A stretch of DNA of 64,000 nucleotides from CAYJPA01 sp964371945. Lineage in GTDB: Bacteria; Chloroflexota; Chloroflexia; Thermomicrobiales; UBA6265. This document shows, in pieces, positions 1 to 10,002 of the stretch. The notes below the pieces were generated by a model. That model did not search any database and was not told the origin of the DNA. It worked only from the letters and a program-made list of their open reading frames with translations. Position 1 is the first letter of the stretch; every line of letters begins with the position of its first letter. The DNA lies in assembly GCA_964371945.1 (NCBI GenBank), contig CAYJPA010000011.1, positions 22,232-86,231 of the forward strand, given 5' to 3'. A program made the translations under genes and the position numbers.

Positions 1-251
1 CCGTGCTCGCGATAGGTGGCAACAATCCCGTCGTCGGCCGTCAGCGCTTGCATGACTCCCGTGGCGATTGCCTCTTCGCCGATGTAGAGGTGAAGAAACC
101 CGCGAATCTTCGCCTGGGTGTACATCTCGGCGCACTTTTCTTCGAATCGCCGGATTCGAAGCATCTCCGTGAGAAGGTGAAGGCCGTGTTCTCGATCAAT
201 GCCGATTGGCGCCGTTTTCGGTTTCCGTTTTGACTTGGTTGCGGTCGCCAT
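1..251 (-). CDS. pdhA: Pyruvate dehydrogenase E1 component alpha subunit, N-terminal part
   Basis: Thiamine-diphosphate-dependent E1 subunit that decarboxylates pyruvate (or a related 2-oxoacid) and passes the acyl group to lipoyl-E2. Only 83 codons lie in the window; the 3' end is beyond position 1. Visible segments [30 protein letters not shown] and TYREH are the usual E1-alpha N-terminus. The ATG at 251 gives a short basic leader; no strong ribosome site is seen. It begins 25 bases after the toroid-protein gene and downstream of acsA on the same strand, so all three probably make or use acetyl-CoA in one operon. PdhA, BkdA and AcoA cannot be separated from this fragment alone. Confidence 0.85.
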   Translation of the reverse strand, partial: MATATKSKRKPKTAPIGIDREHGLHLLTEMLRIRRFEEKCAEMYTQAKIRGFLHLYIGEEAIATGVMQALTADDGIVATYREH

Positions 252-276
252 TGCTCGTTCTCCGTCGCGAATGTTC

Positions 277-1350
277 CTAGTCGATTGTTCCGCCGGCGGT
301 CTGGACTGCTTTCAGCACGCGGCAGGCTCGCAAGGTGACCCATTTGCTCGGCTGCCCCTGCTTCTCGAAGTCGACCCAGGTTTTGCCGTTGTACGCGTAC
401 TGGTTCTTCCAGCGACTCTGACCGTCTTGCTTTCCAAGGAGCCATGAGAGCGCTGGTTTCAGTCGCGGGTCGCTGCCGTGATCCAGTTCGCAGAGGATCT
501 CGAGGTTCTGGAGCACGTCCGCGACATAGCCAGACGGGAAGCCGAGCCTGAACCAGGAGCCGTTCGGTTTCGTATTGCCCCACCCCGCCGGATAGTCTGC
601 AATCACTGGATCGCGGCTCAACAGGAATTCGACCCCCTGATCGATCGCGCGTTGCACGTACGGCTCGCGCATCTCCGGCGGGATCGCCGCAAGTCCCTTG
701 AGCGCCTTGATCGCGCCCCACGCGCACGGAAGCCCCTCATTTGCGGCGCAGCAGAACCCAGGTCCACTCGTCCCGGAACGCAAGTAGCGGTCGAAGTCTT
801 CACCGGTGATGGACCGGGCCTGCCAGTCGATAACACGCTGGATTCGCGGATCATCCAGCCAGCCGAAATGAATCAGCGCGCGCAGGAGGTTGCCGTTGAG
901 ACAGTGAATGACATGTGAAGGTGGCGGAGCAGATTCGCCAAGGCACCCCGAGGCGCCGAATCCACCTGTTGTAGCCTGGGCATGCGAGAGCACATAGTCG
1001 CAACCAGTCCGCACGCGATCGTCGGTTCCGTCAGCGCCAAGCTGATCGAGGAAGATGATCTGCCAGACGGTTCCGCGGTACTTTGGACTGTAGCCTGGAC
1101 CGGGTTTGACCCAGTACCCGTCAGGATGCTGTGCGGCCAAAATCGCCGCGATCGGATCGGACCGCATGGCCGCCATGCTCGCGGCGCGAACGTCAGGATC
1201 GTCTGCCGGCAAGTCGAATAGGTCGCTCAGCGCCTGATGCCTGACGGCCGGGGAGTCATGCTCGAGCAGCCAATGAACAGGATCGGCATTGAGCACAGAA
1301 GACCAATGCGCTCGAGCCCTCAATTTGGTGGTCATCGATGACAGAGTCAT
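277..1350 (-). CDS. Alpha/alpha-toroid (prenyltransferase/squalene-cyclase repeat) protein
   Basis: A 357-residue protein with the helical-repeat pattern of the terpenoid cyclase/prenyltransferase toroid: repeated stretches such as [24 protein letters not shown] and a glycine-rich GGFGASG turn. It is much shorter than squalene-hopene cyclases (about 630 residues), and I see no DxDD catalytic motif, so it is probably not a triterpene cyclase. Such proteins are often left as prenyltransferase-like. It starts two bases after the acsA stop and ends 25 bases before pdhA, so it is translated in one unit with acetyl-CoA enzymes. Its biochemical role is not evident from sequence. Confidence 0.7.
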   Translation of the reverse strand: MTLSSMTTKLRARAHWSSVLNADPVHWLLEHDSPAVRHQALSDLFDLPADDPDVRAASMAAMRSDPIAAILAAQHPDGYWVKPGPGYSPKYRGTVWQIIFLDQLGADGTDDRVRTGCDYVLSHAQATTGGFGASGCLGESAPPPSHVIHCLNGNLLRALIHFGWLDDPRIQRVIDWQARSITGEDFDRYLRSGTSGPGFCCAANEGLPCAWGAIKALKGLAAIPPEMREPYVQRAIDQGVEFLLSRDPVIADYPAGWGNTKPNGSWFRLGFPSGYVADVLQNLEILCELDHGSDPRLKPALSWLLGKQDGQSRWKNQYAYNGKTWVDFEKQGQPSKWVTLRACRVLKAVQTAGGTID

Positions 1351-1352
1351 CT

Positions 1353-3116
1353 TCAGCCTCGCTCCATCGTCGAAATGTCACCCTCGGGGAGACCAAGCTC
1401 GCGTGCCTTCAGCAGGCGTCGCATGATCTTCCCGCTTCGAGTCTTGGGCACGATGTCGAGGAAGTCGATCTCCTTGGGCGAAACCGCCGCGCCCAGTCGC
1501 TTCCGTCCAAACCCAAGGAGCTCCATGCGCAGGTCTTCGCTCGGCACATATGGCGGTTTGAGCGATACGAATGCTTTGACGATCTCTCCGATGGTCGGAT
1601 CCGGTTTGCCGATCACGCCCGCTTCGGCGACCGCCGGGTGCTCCATCAACGCGCTCTCGACCTCGAACGGCCCTATCAGATGACCCGCGGACTTGATCAC
1701 ATCGTCGGCCCGTCCCACGAACCAGTAATACCCGTCGCGGTCGCGACGGGCGAGGTCGCCCGTGAGATACCAGCCGCCCGCGAAGCACTTCTTGTAGCGC
1801 TCGTCTTCGTGCAGATACCCGCGGAACATCGACGGCCAGCCCGGTTTCAGGGCTAATTCACCCTGCACGCCTGGTTCCTTGATCTCCTCGACCGGCTTCC
1901 CTTCCTCGTGGCGAACGATCGCCGCGGTAATCCCTGGAAGCGGCCGTCCCATCGAACCGGGCCGGATGTCCATCGCGGCGTAGTTCGAAATCATGATCCC
2001 GCCGGTTTCGGTCTGCCACCAGTTGTCATGAATCGGCATCCCGAACGCTTCTTGACCCCAAACGACGGCTTCCGGGTTAAGCGGCTCGCCAACGCTGGCA
2101 ACGAAGCGCAAGGAGCTGAGGTCGTATTTGTGGGCGACCTCGGCTCCAATCTTCATCATCATGCGGATCGCGGTCGGCGCGGTGTACCAAACTGTGACGC
2201 CTTGATCCTGCACATTGCGATACCAACGCTCCGCTTCGAATTCGGCCTCGTCGACGATGCTCGTCACGCCATGCGTGAGGGGCGCGATGATGCCGTAGGA
2301 GGTGCCGGTCACCCAGCCCGGATCGGCGGTGCACCAGAAGACGTCATCCGGATGAAGATCGAGGGCGTACTCTCCGGTCGCGTAGTGAGCCAAAACCGCT
2401 TGATGGACGTGGATCGCTCCTTTCGGCATTCCGGTGGTGCCGCTCGTGAAATGGAGGAGCGCGGGAACTTCCGGATCGGTCGGTCCGATGGTGTACTCAT
2501 CGCCGGCCTCCACCATCAGCGGCGCGTAATCCAGCGTGCCTGGGATGTCCGCGTCCTCTCCGCCGGTTCGCACGATCACAACACGCTCGAGTCCAGGCAG
2601 CTGATCGCGAATGCTTGCTACTTTCTGTTTATAGAGCAGATCGGTGGTCACCAGCACCTTCGCGTCGCCACGCGCGAGGCGTTGACGAATCGGCTCGGGA
2701 CCAAACGCCGAGAAGAGCGGGCAGAAGACGCTCCTATTCTTGAGGGTTCCCAGGGCGGTCAGGTAAAGCTCGGGAATACGGCCGGCGAGCGTGAAAACCC
2801 GATCGCCTTTGCCAACGTTCAGTGTCTGGAGAACATTGGCAATTCGATTTGATTGCCGGCGAAGGTCGTCGTAGGTGAATTCCCGCATCTCGCCTCGCTT
2901 GCCCAGCCAGCGAAGCGCGAGGTGATCGCGCCGCGAACCGACCGCGTGCCGGTCGACCGCTTCGTGCGCGATATTGAGTCCCTTCCCGCCGGGCAGTCCG
3001 TCGAGCTCATCGCGCACCGCATTCCATGCGAACGCCGAGTAGACCTGCTCGTAGTCGACCAGATTGGGTGAAATCTTCCAGTTCTCACATGACTTGACAA
3101 TTGGCTCCCAGGGCAT
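1353..3116 (-). CDS. acsA: Acetate--CoA ligase (acetyl-CoA synthetase)
   Basis: AMP-forming ligase that converts acetate, ATP and CoA to acetyl-CoA through acetyl-AMP. The 587-residue protein has the P-loop-like motif [16 protein letters not shown] (about residues 225-240), WWQTETGG, the hinge region [22 protein letters not shown] and a C-terminal RSGKIMRR (about 562) with the lysine used for adenylation and acetyl control. Length matches the shorter AcsA type (about 570 residues) rather than 650-residue Acs. The ATG at 3116 is preceded by AAAGGAGG, a strong ribosome site. It is first in an operon with the toroid protein and pdhA, consistent with a shared acetyl-CoA supply function. No acetyltransferase regulator is present nearby. 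Confidence 0.93.
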   Translation of the reverse strand: MPWEPIVKSCENWKISPNLVDYEQVYSAFAWNAVRDELDGLPGGKGLNIAHEAVDRHAVGSRRDHLALRWLGKRGEMREFTYDDLRRQSNRIANVLQTLNVGKGDRVFTLAGRIPELYLTALGTLKNRSVFCPLFSAFGPEPIRQRLARGDAKVLVTTDLLYKQKVASIRDQLPGLERVVIVRTGGEDADIPGTLDYAPLMVEAGDEYTIGPTDPEVPALLHFTSGTTGMPKGAIHVHQAVLAHYATGEYALDLHPDDVFWCTADPGWVTGTSYGIIAPLTHGVTSIVDEAEFEAERWYRNVQDQGVTVWYTAPTAIRMMMKIGAEVAHKYDLSSLRFVASVGEPLNPEAVVWGQEAFGMPIHDNWWQTETGGIMISNYAAMDIRPGSMGRPLPGITAAIVRHEEGKPVEEIKEPGVQGELALKPGWPSMFRGYLHEDERYKKCFAGGWYLTGDLARRDRDGYYWFVGRADDVIKSAGHLIGPFEVESALMEHPAVAEAGVIGKPDPTIGEIVKAFVSLKPPYVPSEDLRMELLGFGRKRLGAAVSPKEIDFLDIVPKTRSGKIMRRLLKARELGLPEGDISTMERG

Positions 3117-3424
3117 CGGTCGCCTCCTTTCGGAGCGTTCTCAGTTGACGTCCAGCACGGTCCGGCATGACCCACTGACGTTCGCCCTTTGCTTAGTTCA
3201 AGCTACCGATGACGCCGCCCAAGTAGCATGACGGAACGGGTTCTCTCCGTTGCAACAACGTCAACGGCGAACGATTCCCGGCGGCGTTAAGAGTCGTGAA
3301 GAAGAATCGATATCGAGAACTGGCACAACGCAAGACTCAGCGCCAAGGCTGGCGCCTTGACGCTGAATCAATCGCATGAGGAGCGGTGGGCTCCTGGAAG
3401 CCCACCACCATTGGTGCGAATACG
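3117..3424. other. Intergenic region upstream of acsA and downstream of hsp20
   Basis: About 300 bases without an ORF. It must carry the acsA promoter (minus strand), but I see no convincing -35/-10 pair. The end near hsp20 holds the hairpin listed separately. Confidence 0.6.
3385..3406 (-). terminator. Hairpin terminator after hsp20
   Basis: Perfect 8-bp inverted repeat GGTGGGCT / AGCCCACC with a six-base loop, 19 bases past the hsp20 stop codon. No long T run follows on the minus strand, so termination strength is uncertain. Confidence 0.5.
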
Positions 3425-3916
3425 TTAGCTGATGGCGATCTTCTTGGGCTCGAGCTCTTTGGCCTCCTGTTTCGGCACCTTCACCTCGAGCACGCCGTCC
3501 GCATACGTCGCTTCGATCTTCTCTTCGGTCACCCCTTCGGGAAGCGGCAACCTGCGGTAGAAGCTGCCGTACGACCGCTCCATGCGGTAGTAGTCTTTCT
3601 CTTCGACCTTCTCTTCGCTTTTTCGCTCGCCACGGACGACCAGATCGCCGTTTTCGACCGAAATGTCGATATCCTCTTTCTTCATCCCCGGCAGCTCAGC
3701 TTTCACAACGAGGTTGCCGTTTTGTTGGAAGACATCGACTCGCGGAGACCATGTGCTGGGCAGCTCGGCCATCCTGCGAAGTGGCCGGAATGACGGCCAT
3801 CGTCCGCCCCAGAACTGCTCAAGCTCATTCTGCGCCTGCGTAAAGAGATCATATGGGTCCCACCGGCGTGGTCTCGTCTCTTCGGTTTTCGCCGGCGCCA
3901 TCGTCTTTTCGCTCAT
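3425..3916 (-). CDS. Hsp20/alpha-crystallin small heat-shock protein
   Basis: ATP-independent holdase chaperone that forms cytoplasmic oligomers and keeps unfolding proteins soluble. The 163-residue product has an N-terminal arm (RRWDPYDLFTQAQNELEQFW), an alpha-crystallin domain from WSPRVDVFQQNGNLVVKAEL through ERSYGSFYRRLPLPEGV, the conserved A-x-x-x-n-GVLxVxxPK segment (ATYADGVLEVKVPK), and a short C-terminal extension ending KKIAIS, which resembles the I-x-I anchor. I start at the ATG at 3916 because AAGGAG precedes it; the reading frame is open for 26 codons further upstream. The BON-domain stress gene lies upstream on the same strand, 114 bases away. Confidence 0.93.
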   Translation of the reverse strand: MSEKTMAPAKTEETRPRRWDPYDLFTQAQNELEQFWGGRWPSFRPLRRMAELPSTWSPRVDVFQQNGNLVVKAELPGMKKEDIDISVENGDLVVRGERKSEEKVEEKDYYRMERSYGSFYRRLPLPEGVTEEKIEATYADGVLEVKVPKQEAKELEPKKIAIS

Positions 3917-4030
3917 CTCATTGCTCCTTTTCAACGCTCGAACCCGCTCGCTGGCGTTCATCTGAATCAGTACCGGCCGCCGGTTCAGCCCCAAACGCGA
4001 CGATACGATGTCGCGCCGGTTGGCTCTCGA

Positions 4031-4696
4031 TCACAGCGGCCGGACCTCGATGTCATTCGTCACCCGCATGACGCCTTTGGCCTTCCAGGCGGCCTCGGTT
4101 GCGGACTGTTTCTCGGCCCACGAGCGCACGGTCCCCGCCAACCGGACGTGGCCGTCCTCGCTATGTACCTGGATCCGCCCGGCATCGATCTCGGCCGCGC
4201 GAACAAGCGCGCGCTCGATCCCGGACTTGATCTCGAACGCCGACACCTTCGGCTGTTTGATCGTGATTTGGTTGATGACCTCTCGCACTCCCGCGAGATA
4301 CCGGACACTGCCCGCCGCGGCAGTGCGCTGGTATTCCCAGTTCACCGTCCCGGTCAGCGCGATTTTGCCGTTCTTGACGGTGATGTCGATCGCGCCGGCG
4401 GGGATCAGCGTGTTTGACTCGAGCGAGTCAGCAGCAGCCTTCGCGATATCGGTGTCGGTGTGTGCACCGGCCCGCTTGACGCTGAGGTCATCGGCAACCG
4501 CGCGGACGCCTTCGACGCGCTGAGCCGCTCGCTCCGCGGCAAGTTTTTTCGGGTATGTCTCGACGATTCCGGTCAGGGTGACGACCCCCTCGTCGACTTC
4601 GACTCCGACTTCTGTTGGTTCAATCTGCGGATCCCACTCGAACTCCTCGAGTACATCCCGTTGAATATCCGTATCGGACCTGATTAGCGTGAGCAT
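4031..4696 (-). CDS. Triple BON-domain protein
   Basis: The 221-residue protein contains three BON (bacterial OsmY and nodulation) domains in tandem, each with the pattern ..V.V..G.V.L.G.V..: VGVEVDEGVVTLTGIV, IDITVKNGKIALTGTV and IQVHSEDGHVRLAGTV. BON domains are thought to bind phospholipid or membrane surfaces and to be induced by osmotic or general stress. No signal peptide or membrane segment is visible, so a cytoplasmic or peripheral location is likely. The start at 4696 has AGGAGG seven bases upstream; an in-frame ATG 17 codons earlier lacks this. It is divergent from the hydrogenase operon and upstream of hsp20. Confidence 0.85.
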   Translation of the reverse strand: MLTLIRSDTDIQRDVLEEFEWDPQIEPTEVGVEVDEGVVTLTGIVETYPKKLAAERAAQRVEGVRAVADDLSVKRAGAHTDTDIAKAAADSLESNTLIPAGAIDITVKNGKIALTGTVNWEYQRTAAAGSVRYLAGVREVINQITIKQPKVSAFEIKSGIERALVRAAEIDAGRIQVHSEDGHVRLAGTVRSWAEKQSATEAAWKAKGVMRVTNDIEVRPL

Positions 4697-4895
4697 GGCG
4701 TTCCTCCTAGCAAACAAAGTGAGGGAAGCGCGGCGGCGGGAAATCAAACACGGCCGCGATGCCGGTCAGCGTCACCGTTCCTATAGACCTCTTCGCGTTT
4801 CGTTGTCGTCAAGCACGCCGGATTGTTGTTCCAATTTCGCCACAATCATCGGTCACAAACGCGTGACTAGGAGAACAAAGCGGTTTCGGTTGCGC

Positions 4896-4901
4896 TATAG
4901 T
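4896..4901 (+). promoter_or_regulatory. Possible -10 element of the hydrogenase operon
   Basis: TATAGT lies 26 bases before the GTG start of the first hydrogenase gene in the divergent intergenic region. No good -35 hexamer is seen at 16-18 bases, so the promoter may need an activator. No FNR-type palindrome was found. Confidence 0.3.
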
Positions 4902-4926
4902 CGGGTGGTCGCTGGAGTACATCGCC

Positions 4927-6123
4927 GTGCTGACGATCAATGAAGAACCGGACCCGAAGCAACAGCTGGCCTCGACAGTTGGCGGCGCTCCCGTGATCGT
5001 CGATTCGGCACAGATCGGGCTCCTCTTTACCGCTCTCGAGCGAAGGAATTACCGCGTTCTGGGTCCGACTGTCCGCGATGGCGCGATCGTCTACGACCAG
5101 ATTCGCACGGTCGAGGATCTACCCATCGGGTGGACCGATCGCCAGGATGGCGGAACATACCGGCTCCTCCGGCGCGACGACGATGCGCTTTTTGGCTATG
5201 CGGTCGGCCCGCATTCCTGGAAGCAATTCCTCTTTCCCCCCGAGCTTCTTTTATGGCGAGCCAGACGGACGCTCGACGGCGGATTCTCCATCGACCCCGA
5301 AGCCGAGCAATCGCAGCCCTTCGCATTCATCGGCGTTCGCTCCTGCGAGCTCCATGCCATTGCCATTCAGGATCGGGTCTTTCTCGGTGGGAATACCGTC
5401 GACCCGGTCTATGCCGCCCGCCGCGAGCGCGCGTTCTTGGTCGCGGTCAATTGCGGTCATCCGGCGGGAACATGTTTCTGCGTTTCGATGGAGACCGGCC
5501 CGCGCGCAACCACCGGTTTCGACCTGTCGCTGACCGAAGTGATTGAACAAGGACGGCCCTACTTCGTCGTCGAGACCGGCACCGATCGGGGCGCGGAGGT
5601 TCTGCAAGAGATCCCACACCGCGCTGGAACGGTCGAAGAACAAGTGGCAGGCGATCGCGTTTCTGAACTGGCAGCCGGCAAAATGGGCCGCCAGATGGAT
5701 ACATCCGGCATCAAGGAGCTGCTCTACCGCAACGCCGAGCATCCTCGTTGGGCCGGCGTGGCGTCGCGCTGCTTGAGCTGCGCCAACTGCACAATGGTCT
5801 GCCCCACGTGCTTCTGCTCGACCGTCGAGGACACCAGTGACTTGACCGGAGATGTTTCGGATCGGGTACGGCACTGGGATTCCTGCTTCTCGCTCGATCA
5901 CTCATACATTCACGGCGGCAGCGTGCGCCCATCGTCATCTGCCCGCTACCGCCAATGGCTTACCCACAAACTCGGCAGCTGGATCGATCAGTTCGGCTCT
6001 TCCGGCTGCGTCGGTTGCGGACGTTGCATCACATGGTGTCCAGTGGCAATCGATATCACCGAGGAAGTTCGCGCTATTCGTGAGACCGATATCGCGGGAA
6101 CAACCTCGCCGTCGGAGGGATAG
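4927..6123 (+). CDS. hydB: [NiFe] hydrogenase (group 3b type) iron-sulfur subunit beta
   Basis: Electron-transfer subunit resembling sulfhydrogenase subunit beta and anaerobic sulfite reductase subunit A. It carries electrons between the catalytic dimer and the flavin subunit in the cytoplasm. The 398-residue protein has a long N-terminal domain and two C-terminal 4Fe-4S ferredoxin motifs: RCLSCANCTMVCPTCFC (about 281-297) and GCVGCGRCITWCP (about 361-373). Translation starts at a GTG with GGAG eight bases upstream. It is the first gene of an eight-gene plus-strand operon; the next gene begins two bases after its stop. Confidence 0.9.
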   Translation: MLTINEEPDPKQQLASTVGGAPVIVDSAQIGLLFTALERRNYRVLGPTVRDGAIVYDQIRTVEDLPIGWTDRQDGGTYRLLRRDDDALFGYAVGPHSWKQFLFPPELLLWRARRTLDGGFSIDPEAEQSQPFAFIGVRSCELHAIAIQDRVFLGGNTVDPVYAARRERAFLVAVNCGHPAGTCFCVSMETGPRATTGFDLSLTEVIEQGRPYFVVETGTDRGAEVLQEIPHRAGTVEEQVAGDRVSELAAGKMGRQMDTSGIKELLYRNAEHPRWAGVASRCLSCANCTMVCPTCFCSTVEDTSDLTGDVSDRVRHWDSCFSLDHSYIHGGSVRPSSSARYRQWLTHKLGSWIDQFGSSGCVGCGRCITWCPVAIDITEEVRAIRETDIAGTTSPSEG

Positions 6124-6125
6124 GC

Positions 6126-6587
6126 ATGGACATCGAGCAGCTCCTGATGCGGCAATCGTTCTTCGAGTACATGGAACCGGCTCATCTGCGGACGGTCTCC
6201 GGCTGTGCCGGCGAACGGGACTTCAACCCAGGCGAGCTCATCCTCCGCGAGGGCGATTACGCGGCTACCTTCTATCTCATTCGCGAAGGTTCGGTCTCAC
6301 TGGAAACGCACGTTGCCGGCAGTGGCTCGATCACCATCCAGACACTTGGCCCAGGCGACATCCTTGGCTGGTCCTGGCTCTTTCCACCGTATCGCTGGCA
6401 CTTCGATGCGCGCGTGCTCACCCCGACATCGACGCTCGAGTTCAACGGCGCCTGTCTTCGCCAGCAATGCGACGACGACCCCGCGCTTGGATACGACATC
6501 ATGAAACGCGCCGCGCAAACGATCATCGAGCGTCTTCAAGCCTCACGACTCCAGCTCATGGGTATCACCGAATATGCTCCACGCTGA
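6126..6587 (+). CDS. Stand-alone cyclic nucleotide-binding domain protein in the hydrogenase operon
   Basis: A 153-residue protein that is essentially one CRP/FNR-type cyclic nucleotide-binding beta-roll: FNPGELILREGDYAATFYLI and REGSVSLETH, then GPGDILGWSWLFPPYRW where a phosphate-binding cassette would lie. A C-terminal helix follows (MKRAAQTIIERLQASRLQL), but no helix-turn-helix DNA-binding domain, so it is not a normal transcription factor. It is placed between the FeS and flavin subunit genes with a two-base gap upstream and a 14-base overlap downstream, so it may be a structural or allosteric subunit of the hydrogenase. The arginine of the canonical R-x-A-x-V cassette is not obvious, so ligand binding is unproven. 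Confidence 0.85.
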   Translation: MDIEQLLMRQSFFEYMEPAHLRTVSGCAGERDFNPGELILREGDYAATFYLIREGSVSLETHVAGSGSITIQTLGPGDILGWSWLFPPYRWHFDARVLTPTSTLEFNGACLRQQCDDDPALGYDIMKRAAQTIIERLQASRLQLMGITEYAPR

Positions 6588-7422
6588 CGCCATCCCTCAA
6601 ACGCGGTCATCGATGATCCCGCGCCCATTCGTCGTCCAGCGGGTCCGGCGTGAAACGGCAGACACCGTCACGATCGAGCTGTTACCCCAATCCTCCACGG
6701 AAACCTTCACATTTGCCGCCGGTCAGTTCTCGATGCTTTATCGATTCGGAGCCGGCGAGGTGGCGATCTCGATCAGTGGTGACCCAACCAGACCACTGCC
6801 GTTGGTCCACACTGTCCGAGGCGTTGGAGCGGTCAGCAACGCCATCCGCGCGGTGAAACGTGGTGATGTGGTCGGAGTGCGCGGTCCCTTCGGAGCCGGA
6901 TGGCCGGTTTCATTGCTGGATGGACAGGATGTCGTCATCGTCGCCGGTGGGCTGGGACTTGCCCCCCTCCGCCCGGTGGTCTATCAACTCCTTGCCGAGC
7001 GGCCGCGATATGGCCGCATTCTGCTCCTTTACGGCACCCGGTCGCCGGACAACATGCTCTACACACAAGAGCTTGAGCGCTGGAAGAAGCTCCTCGATCT
7101 CGAGGTCACAGTCGACCGCGGTGACGAAAGCTGGACGGGTCATGTCGGGGTCGTGACGACGCTCCTCGCCAAAGAGCGCCTCGATCCGCCGCGGACCGTC
7201 GCGCTCATGTGCGGCCCCGAGGTGATGATGCGCTTCACCCTGCGCGAGCTCGAGCGGCAAGCGATCCCGCGCGACCGAATGTTCGTCTCGCTCGAACGAA
7301 GCCTGAAATGCGCTGTCCGGCTCTGCGGGCACTGCCAGCTCGGACCCGCGTTCATTTGCGCTGACGGTCCGGTCTTTCGCTACGATCGAATTCAGCCCTT
7401 CATGACGATTCGTGAGTACTGA
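6574..7422 (+). CDS. hydG: Hydrogenase FAD/NAD(P)-binding subunit gamma
   Basis: Ferredoxin-NADP reductase-like diaphorase subunit that lets the enzyme couple hydrogen to NAD(P)H. The 282 residues contain an FAD-binding barrel ([20 protein letters not shown]), a nucleotide-binding segment [20 protein letters not shown] (about 120-140), CGPEVMM, and a C-terminal [2Fe-2S] loop with the cysteines of [15 protein letters not shown] and FICADGP, as in dihydroorotate dehydrogenase PyrK and HydG. The ATG at 6574 overlaps the previous gene by 14 bases; an ATG at 6613 (MIPRPF) is an alternative start. The stop is one base before the small-subunit ATG. Confidence 0.9.
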   Translation: MLHADAIPQTRSSMIPRPFVVQRVRRETADTVTIELLPQSSTETFTFAAGQFSMLYRFGAGEVAISISGDPTRPLPLVHTVRGVGAVSNAIRAVKRGDVVGVRGPFGAGWPVSLLDGQDVVIVAGGLGLAPLRPVVYQLLAERPRYGRILLLYGTRSPDNMLYTQELERWKKLLDLEVTVDRGDESWTGHVGVVTTLLAKERLDPPRTVALMCGPEVMMRFTLRELERQAIPRDRMFVSLERSLKCAVRLCGHCQLGPAFICADGPVFRYDRIQPFMTIREY

Positions 7423-7423
7423 C

Positions 7424-8227
7424 ATGGCGACGACACGCCGTCCCAAACTCGCCGTCTGGAAATTCGCCTCGTGCGACGGCTGCCAGCTCACCCTCCTCGA
7501 CTGCGAGGATGAGCTGCTGGCGATCGCGGGCAAAGTGGAGATCGCCCATTTTCTCGAGGCCTCGCGAGCAACGGTCCGCGGACCGTACGACCTGTCTCTT
7601 GTCGAGGGGTCGATCACAACGCCCACGGACGTCGAGCGGATCAAGAAAATACGATCGATCTCGAAGTTTCTGGTGACCATCGGCGCTTGCGCAAATGCCG
7701 GCGGGATACAGGCGCTGCGCAACTTCGCCGGCGTCGAAGGATTTCTGAAAATCGTCTACGCCAATCCGAGCTACATCGAAACGCTCTCCACCTCGACCCC
7801 GATATCAGCCCATGTGCCGGTCGATTTCGAGCTGCAAGGCTGCCCGATAAACAAATACCAATTGATCGAATTGCTCTCGGCTTATCTCCACGGGCGACGG
7901 CCGAATATCCCAACGCACAGCGTCTGTATCGAATGTAAACGGCGCGGCACGCCGTGCATCATGGTGACCAAGGGGATTCCATGTCTCGGTCCGGTCACCC
8001 ATGCCGGCTGCGGGGCGATCTGCCCGGCTTACGCCCGGGGCTGCTACGGGTGCTACGGTCCGATGGAGACTCCGAATACCGCCGGGCTAAGCACATGGCT
8101 CATTGGTCACGGAACCTCCGAGGCCAACATCGTCCGGTTGTATCGCACCTTCAATGCCGGCGCGAACGCATTTCGCGAAGAGAGCATGAGCCATGACGCA
8201 CCAGCGGCGAACGATCCGGGTCGATAA
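7424..8227 (+). CDS. hydD: [NiFe] hydrogenase small subunit (delta)
   Basis: Small subunit that carries the proximal and further FeS clusters and pairs with the NiFe large subunit. It starts [21 protein letters not shown]17 and C20 are the conserved N-terminal CxxC for the proximal cluster. The C-terminal half holds many cysteines: [30 protein letters not shown] and [10 protein letters not shown]. No Tat signal is present, in line with a cytoplasmic group 3 enzyme. I prefer the ATG at 7424; an in-frame GTG at 7412 would overlap the upstream stop. The 3' end overlaps the large-subunit gene by 35 bases, pointing to coupled translation. Confidence 0.93.
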   Translation: MATTRRPKLAVWKFASCDGCQLTLLDCEDELLAIAGKVEIAHFLEASRATVRGPYDLSLVEGSITTPTDVERIKKIRSISKFLVTIGACANAGGIQALRNFAGVEGFLKIVYANPSYIETLSTSTPISAHVPVDFELQGCPINKYQLIELLSAYLHGRRPNIPTHSVCIECKRRGTPCIMVTKGIPCLGPVTHAGCGAICPAYARGCYGCYGPMETPNTAGLSTWLIGHGTSEANIVRLYRTFNAGANAFREESMSHDAPAANDPGR

Positions 8228-9488
8228 CCTCACCCGCGTCGAAGGAGAAGGCGGTTTACGGATCACCATCCGTGACGACCGCGTGACTGACGTGAAGCTG
8301 CGCATCTTCGAGCCACCGCGCTTTTTCGAGGCGCTCTTGCGCGGGCGTCACTTCACCGAAGCGCCGGATATCACCGCCCGCATCTGTGGAATTTGCCCTG
8401 TTGCCTATCAGATGAGCGCGGTTCATGCCATGGAAGACGCCCGCGGCGTAACCGTGGACGGTCCATTGCGAGATCTGCGAAGGCTCCTGTACTGCGGCGA
8501 GTGGATTCAAAGTCACGCCTTGCACGTCTACCTGCTCCACGCGCCCGACTTTCTCGGCTATCAAAGCGCGATCGAAATGGCTCAAGACCACAGAGAAATC
8601 GTCGAGCAGGGTTTGGAGCTTAAGAAGATCGGCAACGAATTGATGGTGGTGATCGGCGGCCGCGCGATTCACCCGATCAACGTCAAGGTCGGCGGTTTTT
8701 TTCGCGCGCCCACCAAACGTGAGCTCGAACCGGTTGCCGAGCGGCTGAAGTGGGCCCGCGAAGCGGCCGTCGCTACAGTCAGATTGGCGTCCACCTTTTC
8801 GTTCCCGGAGTTCGAGCCGGACTACGAGCTCGTCGCGCTTCACCATCCAGATGAATATCCGTTCAATGAAGGGCGTCTTGTTTCGAACCGGGGCCTGGAC
8901 ATTTCGGTTCCGGAGTATGCCGATCACTTCGTCGAGGAGCACGTTGCCCATTCGAATGCGCTCCATGCGCGGCTGCGAGCCCGCGGCTCCTACCTTGTGG
9001 GCCCTCTGGCTCGCTTTGCGCTCAACTTCGCGCTCCTCACCCCGCTTGCCAAAGAAGTGGCCGCCGAGATCGGACTAGACCAGACCTGTCGCAATCCCTT
9101 CAAGAGCATCCTCGTCCGCGGCGTCGAGCTGGTCTTCGCCTGTGAAGAAGCACTCCGTCTGATCTCCGCGTACGGGGAGCCGGAACGACCCGCGGTCGAT
9201 GTTCCGCCTCGCGCCGGGGTCGGACACGCCTGCACCGAGGCGCCGCGCGGCATCCTCTACCATCGGTACGAAATCGACGATGCAGGTCTGATCTTGAGCG
9301 CGACCATCATCCCGCCGACCTCGCAGAACCAGATGGCGATCGAAGCCGATCTCCTCGGATTCGTGCAAGACCGCCTCGCGCTTTCGCAAGAGGATCTTCA
9401 GTGGCAATGCGAGCAATTGATTCGTTCGTATGACCCATGCATCTCGTGCGCGGCCCACTTCCTTGATCTCGATGTCGACCGTAAATAG
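8193..9488 (+). CDS. hydA: [NiFe] hydrogenase large (catalytic) subunit alpha
   Basis: Catalytic subunit with the Ni-Fe(CN)2CO centre that oxidises or evolves H2. The L1 motif is RICGICP (C65, C68) and the L2 motif is DPCISCAAH (C416, C419, H422); all four nickel-ligand codons are cysteine, so this is not a NiFeSe enzyme. Nine residues follow H422, a C-terminal extension expected to be cut off by the protease encoded next. VEGEG near the N-terminus is the usual group 3 signature. The size (431 residues) and the partner set (FeS, flavin, small, large) match group 3b bidirectional NADP-type hydrogenases, sometimes called sulfhydrogenases. The subgroup is inferred from gene order, not from a tree. 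Confidence 0.95.
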   Translation: MTHQRRTIRVDNLTRVEGEGGLRITIRDDRVTDVKLRIFEPPRFFEALLRGRHFTEAPDITARICGICPVAYQMSAVHAMEDARGVTVDGPLRDLRRLLYCGEWIQSHALHVYLLHAPDFLGYQSAIEMAQDHREIVEQGLELKKIGNELMVVIGGRAIHPINVKVGGFFRAPTKRELEPVAERLKWAREAAVATVRLASTFSFPEFEPDYELVALHHPDEYPFNEGRLVSNRGLDISVPEYADHFVEEHVAHSNALHARLRARGSYLVGPLARFALNFALLTPLAKEVAAEIGLDQTCRNPFKSILVRGVELVFACEEALRLISAYGEPERPAVDVPPRAGVGHACTEAPRGILYHRYEIDDAGLILSATIIPPTSQNQMAIEADLLGFVQDRLALSQEDLQWQCEQLIRSYDPCISCAAHFLDLDVDRK

Positions 9489-9987
9489 CGCTGCCCACGC
9501 ACGAGTCATCGGGATCGGCAACCAGTACCGATCCGATGACGCCGCGGGACTTCATGCCGCCCGGCGGGTGCGGGAGTTGTCCCCGACAGGCGTGGACGTC
9601 GTCGAGCTCGACGGCGAGGCGACCGATCTGATTCACGCCTGGGAGGATTCGGATTTGGTCGTCGTGGTCGATGCCGTCTCGGCCGAAGGAACGCCGGGGA
9701 GCATCGTTCGCTTCGAAGTCGGAGTCGATCCGATCCCTCCGGTCTTCGATCGCTACTCGACCCATCTATTTGGAATTGGAGAAGCCATTGCATTGGGTCA
9801 GGCGCTCTCGCGGTTGCCACGACGGCTTATCGTTTACGGCATACTCGGGGAGCATTTTGGGTGGGGAGAAATCCTCTCCGATTCCGTTGAAGCCGCGATC
9901 GACGATCTGGCAAAGAGAGTGGTCGAGGATCTGGGCGGTATGATGGATGAAGAAGCTCGGCTGATGAAAACGAACGTCGAGGCTTGA
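9472..9987 (+). CDS. Hydrogenase maturation protease (HyaD/HycI family)
   Basis: Endopeptidase that removes the C-terminal tail of the large subunit after nickel insertion. The 171-residue protein has the family N-terminus [15 protein letters not shown], with an acidic pair expected to bind nickel, VVVVDAVS, and a later histidine in YSTHLFG. The ATG at 9472 overlaps the large-subunit stop by 17 bases; an upstream in-frame ATG at 9430 would add 14 residues not typical for the family. It lies immediately next to its presumed substrate gene. Confidence 0.9.
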   Translation: MSTVNSAAHARVIGIGNQYRSDDAAGLHAARRVRELSPTGVDVVELDGEATDLIHAWEDSDLVVVVDAVSAEGTPGSIVRFEVGVDPIPPVFDRYSTHLFGIGEAIALGQALSRLPRRLIVYGILGEHFGWGEILSDSVEAAIDDLAKRVVEDLGGMMDEEARLMKTNVEA

Positions 9988-10002
9988 AAGGAGCGGGCGA
10001 CC

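Noticed and set aside
41..727. 228-codon minus-strand open frame near the left edge
   Set aside because: It overlaps the toroid-protein and pdhA genes in another frame; those two show clear families.
9436..9460. Possible selenocysteine in the hydrogenase L2 motif
   Set aside because: All four nickel-ligand codons in L1 and L2 are TGC or TGT; there is no TGA, so it is a normal [NiFe] enzyme.
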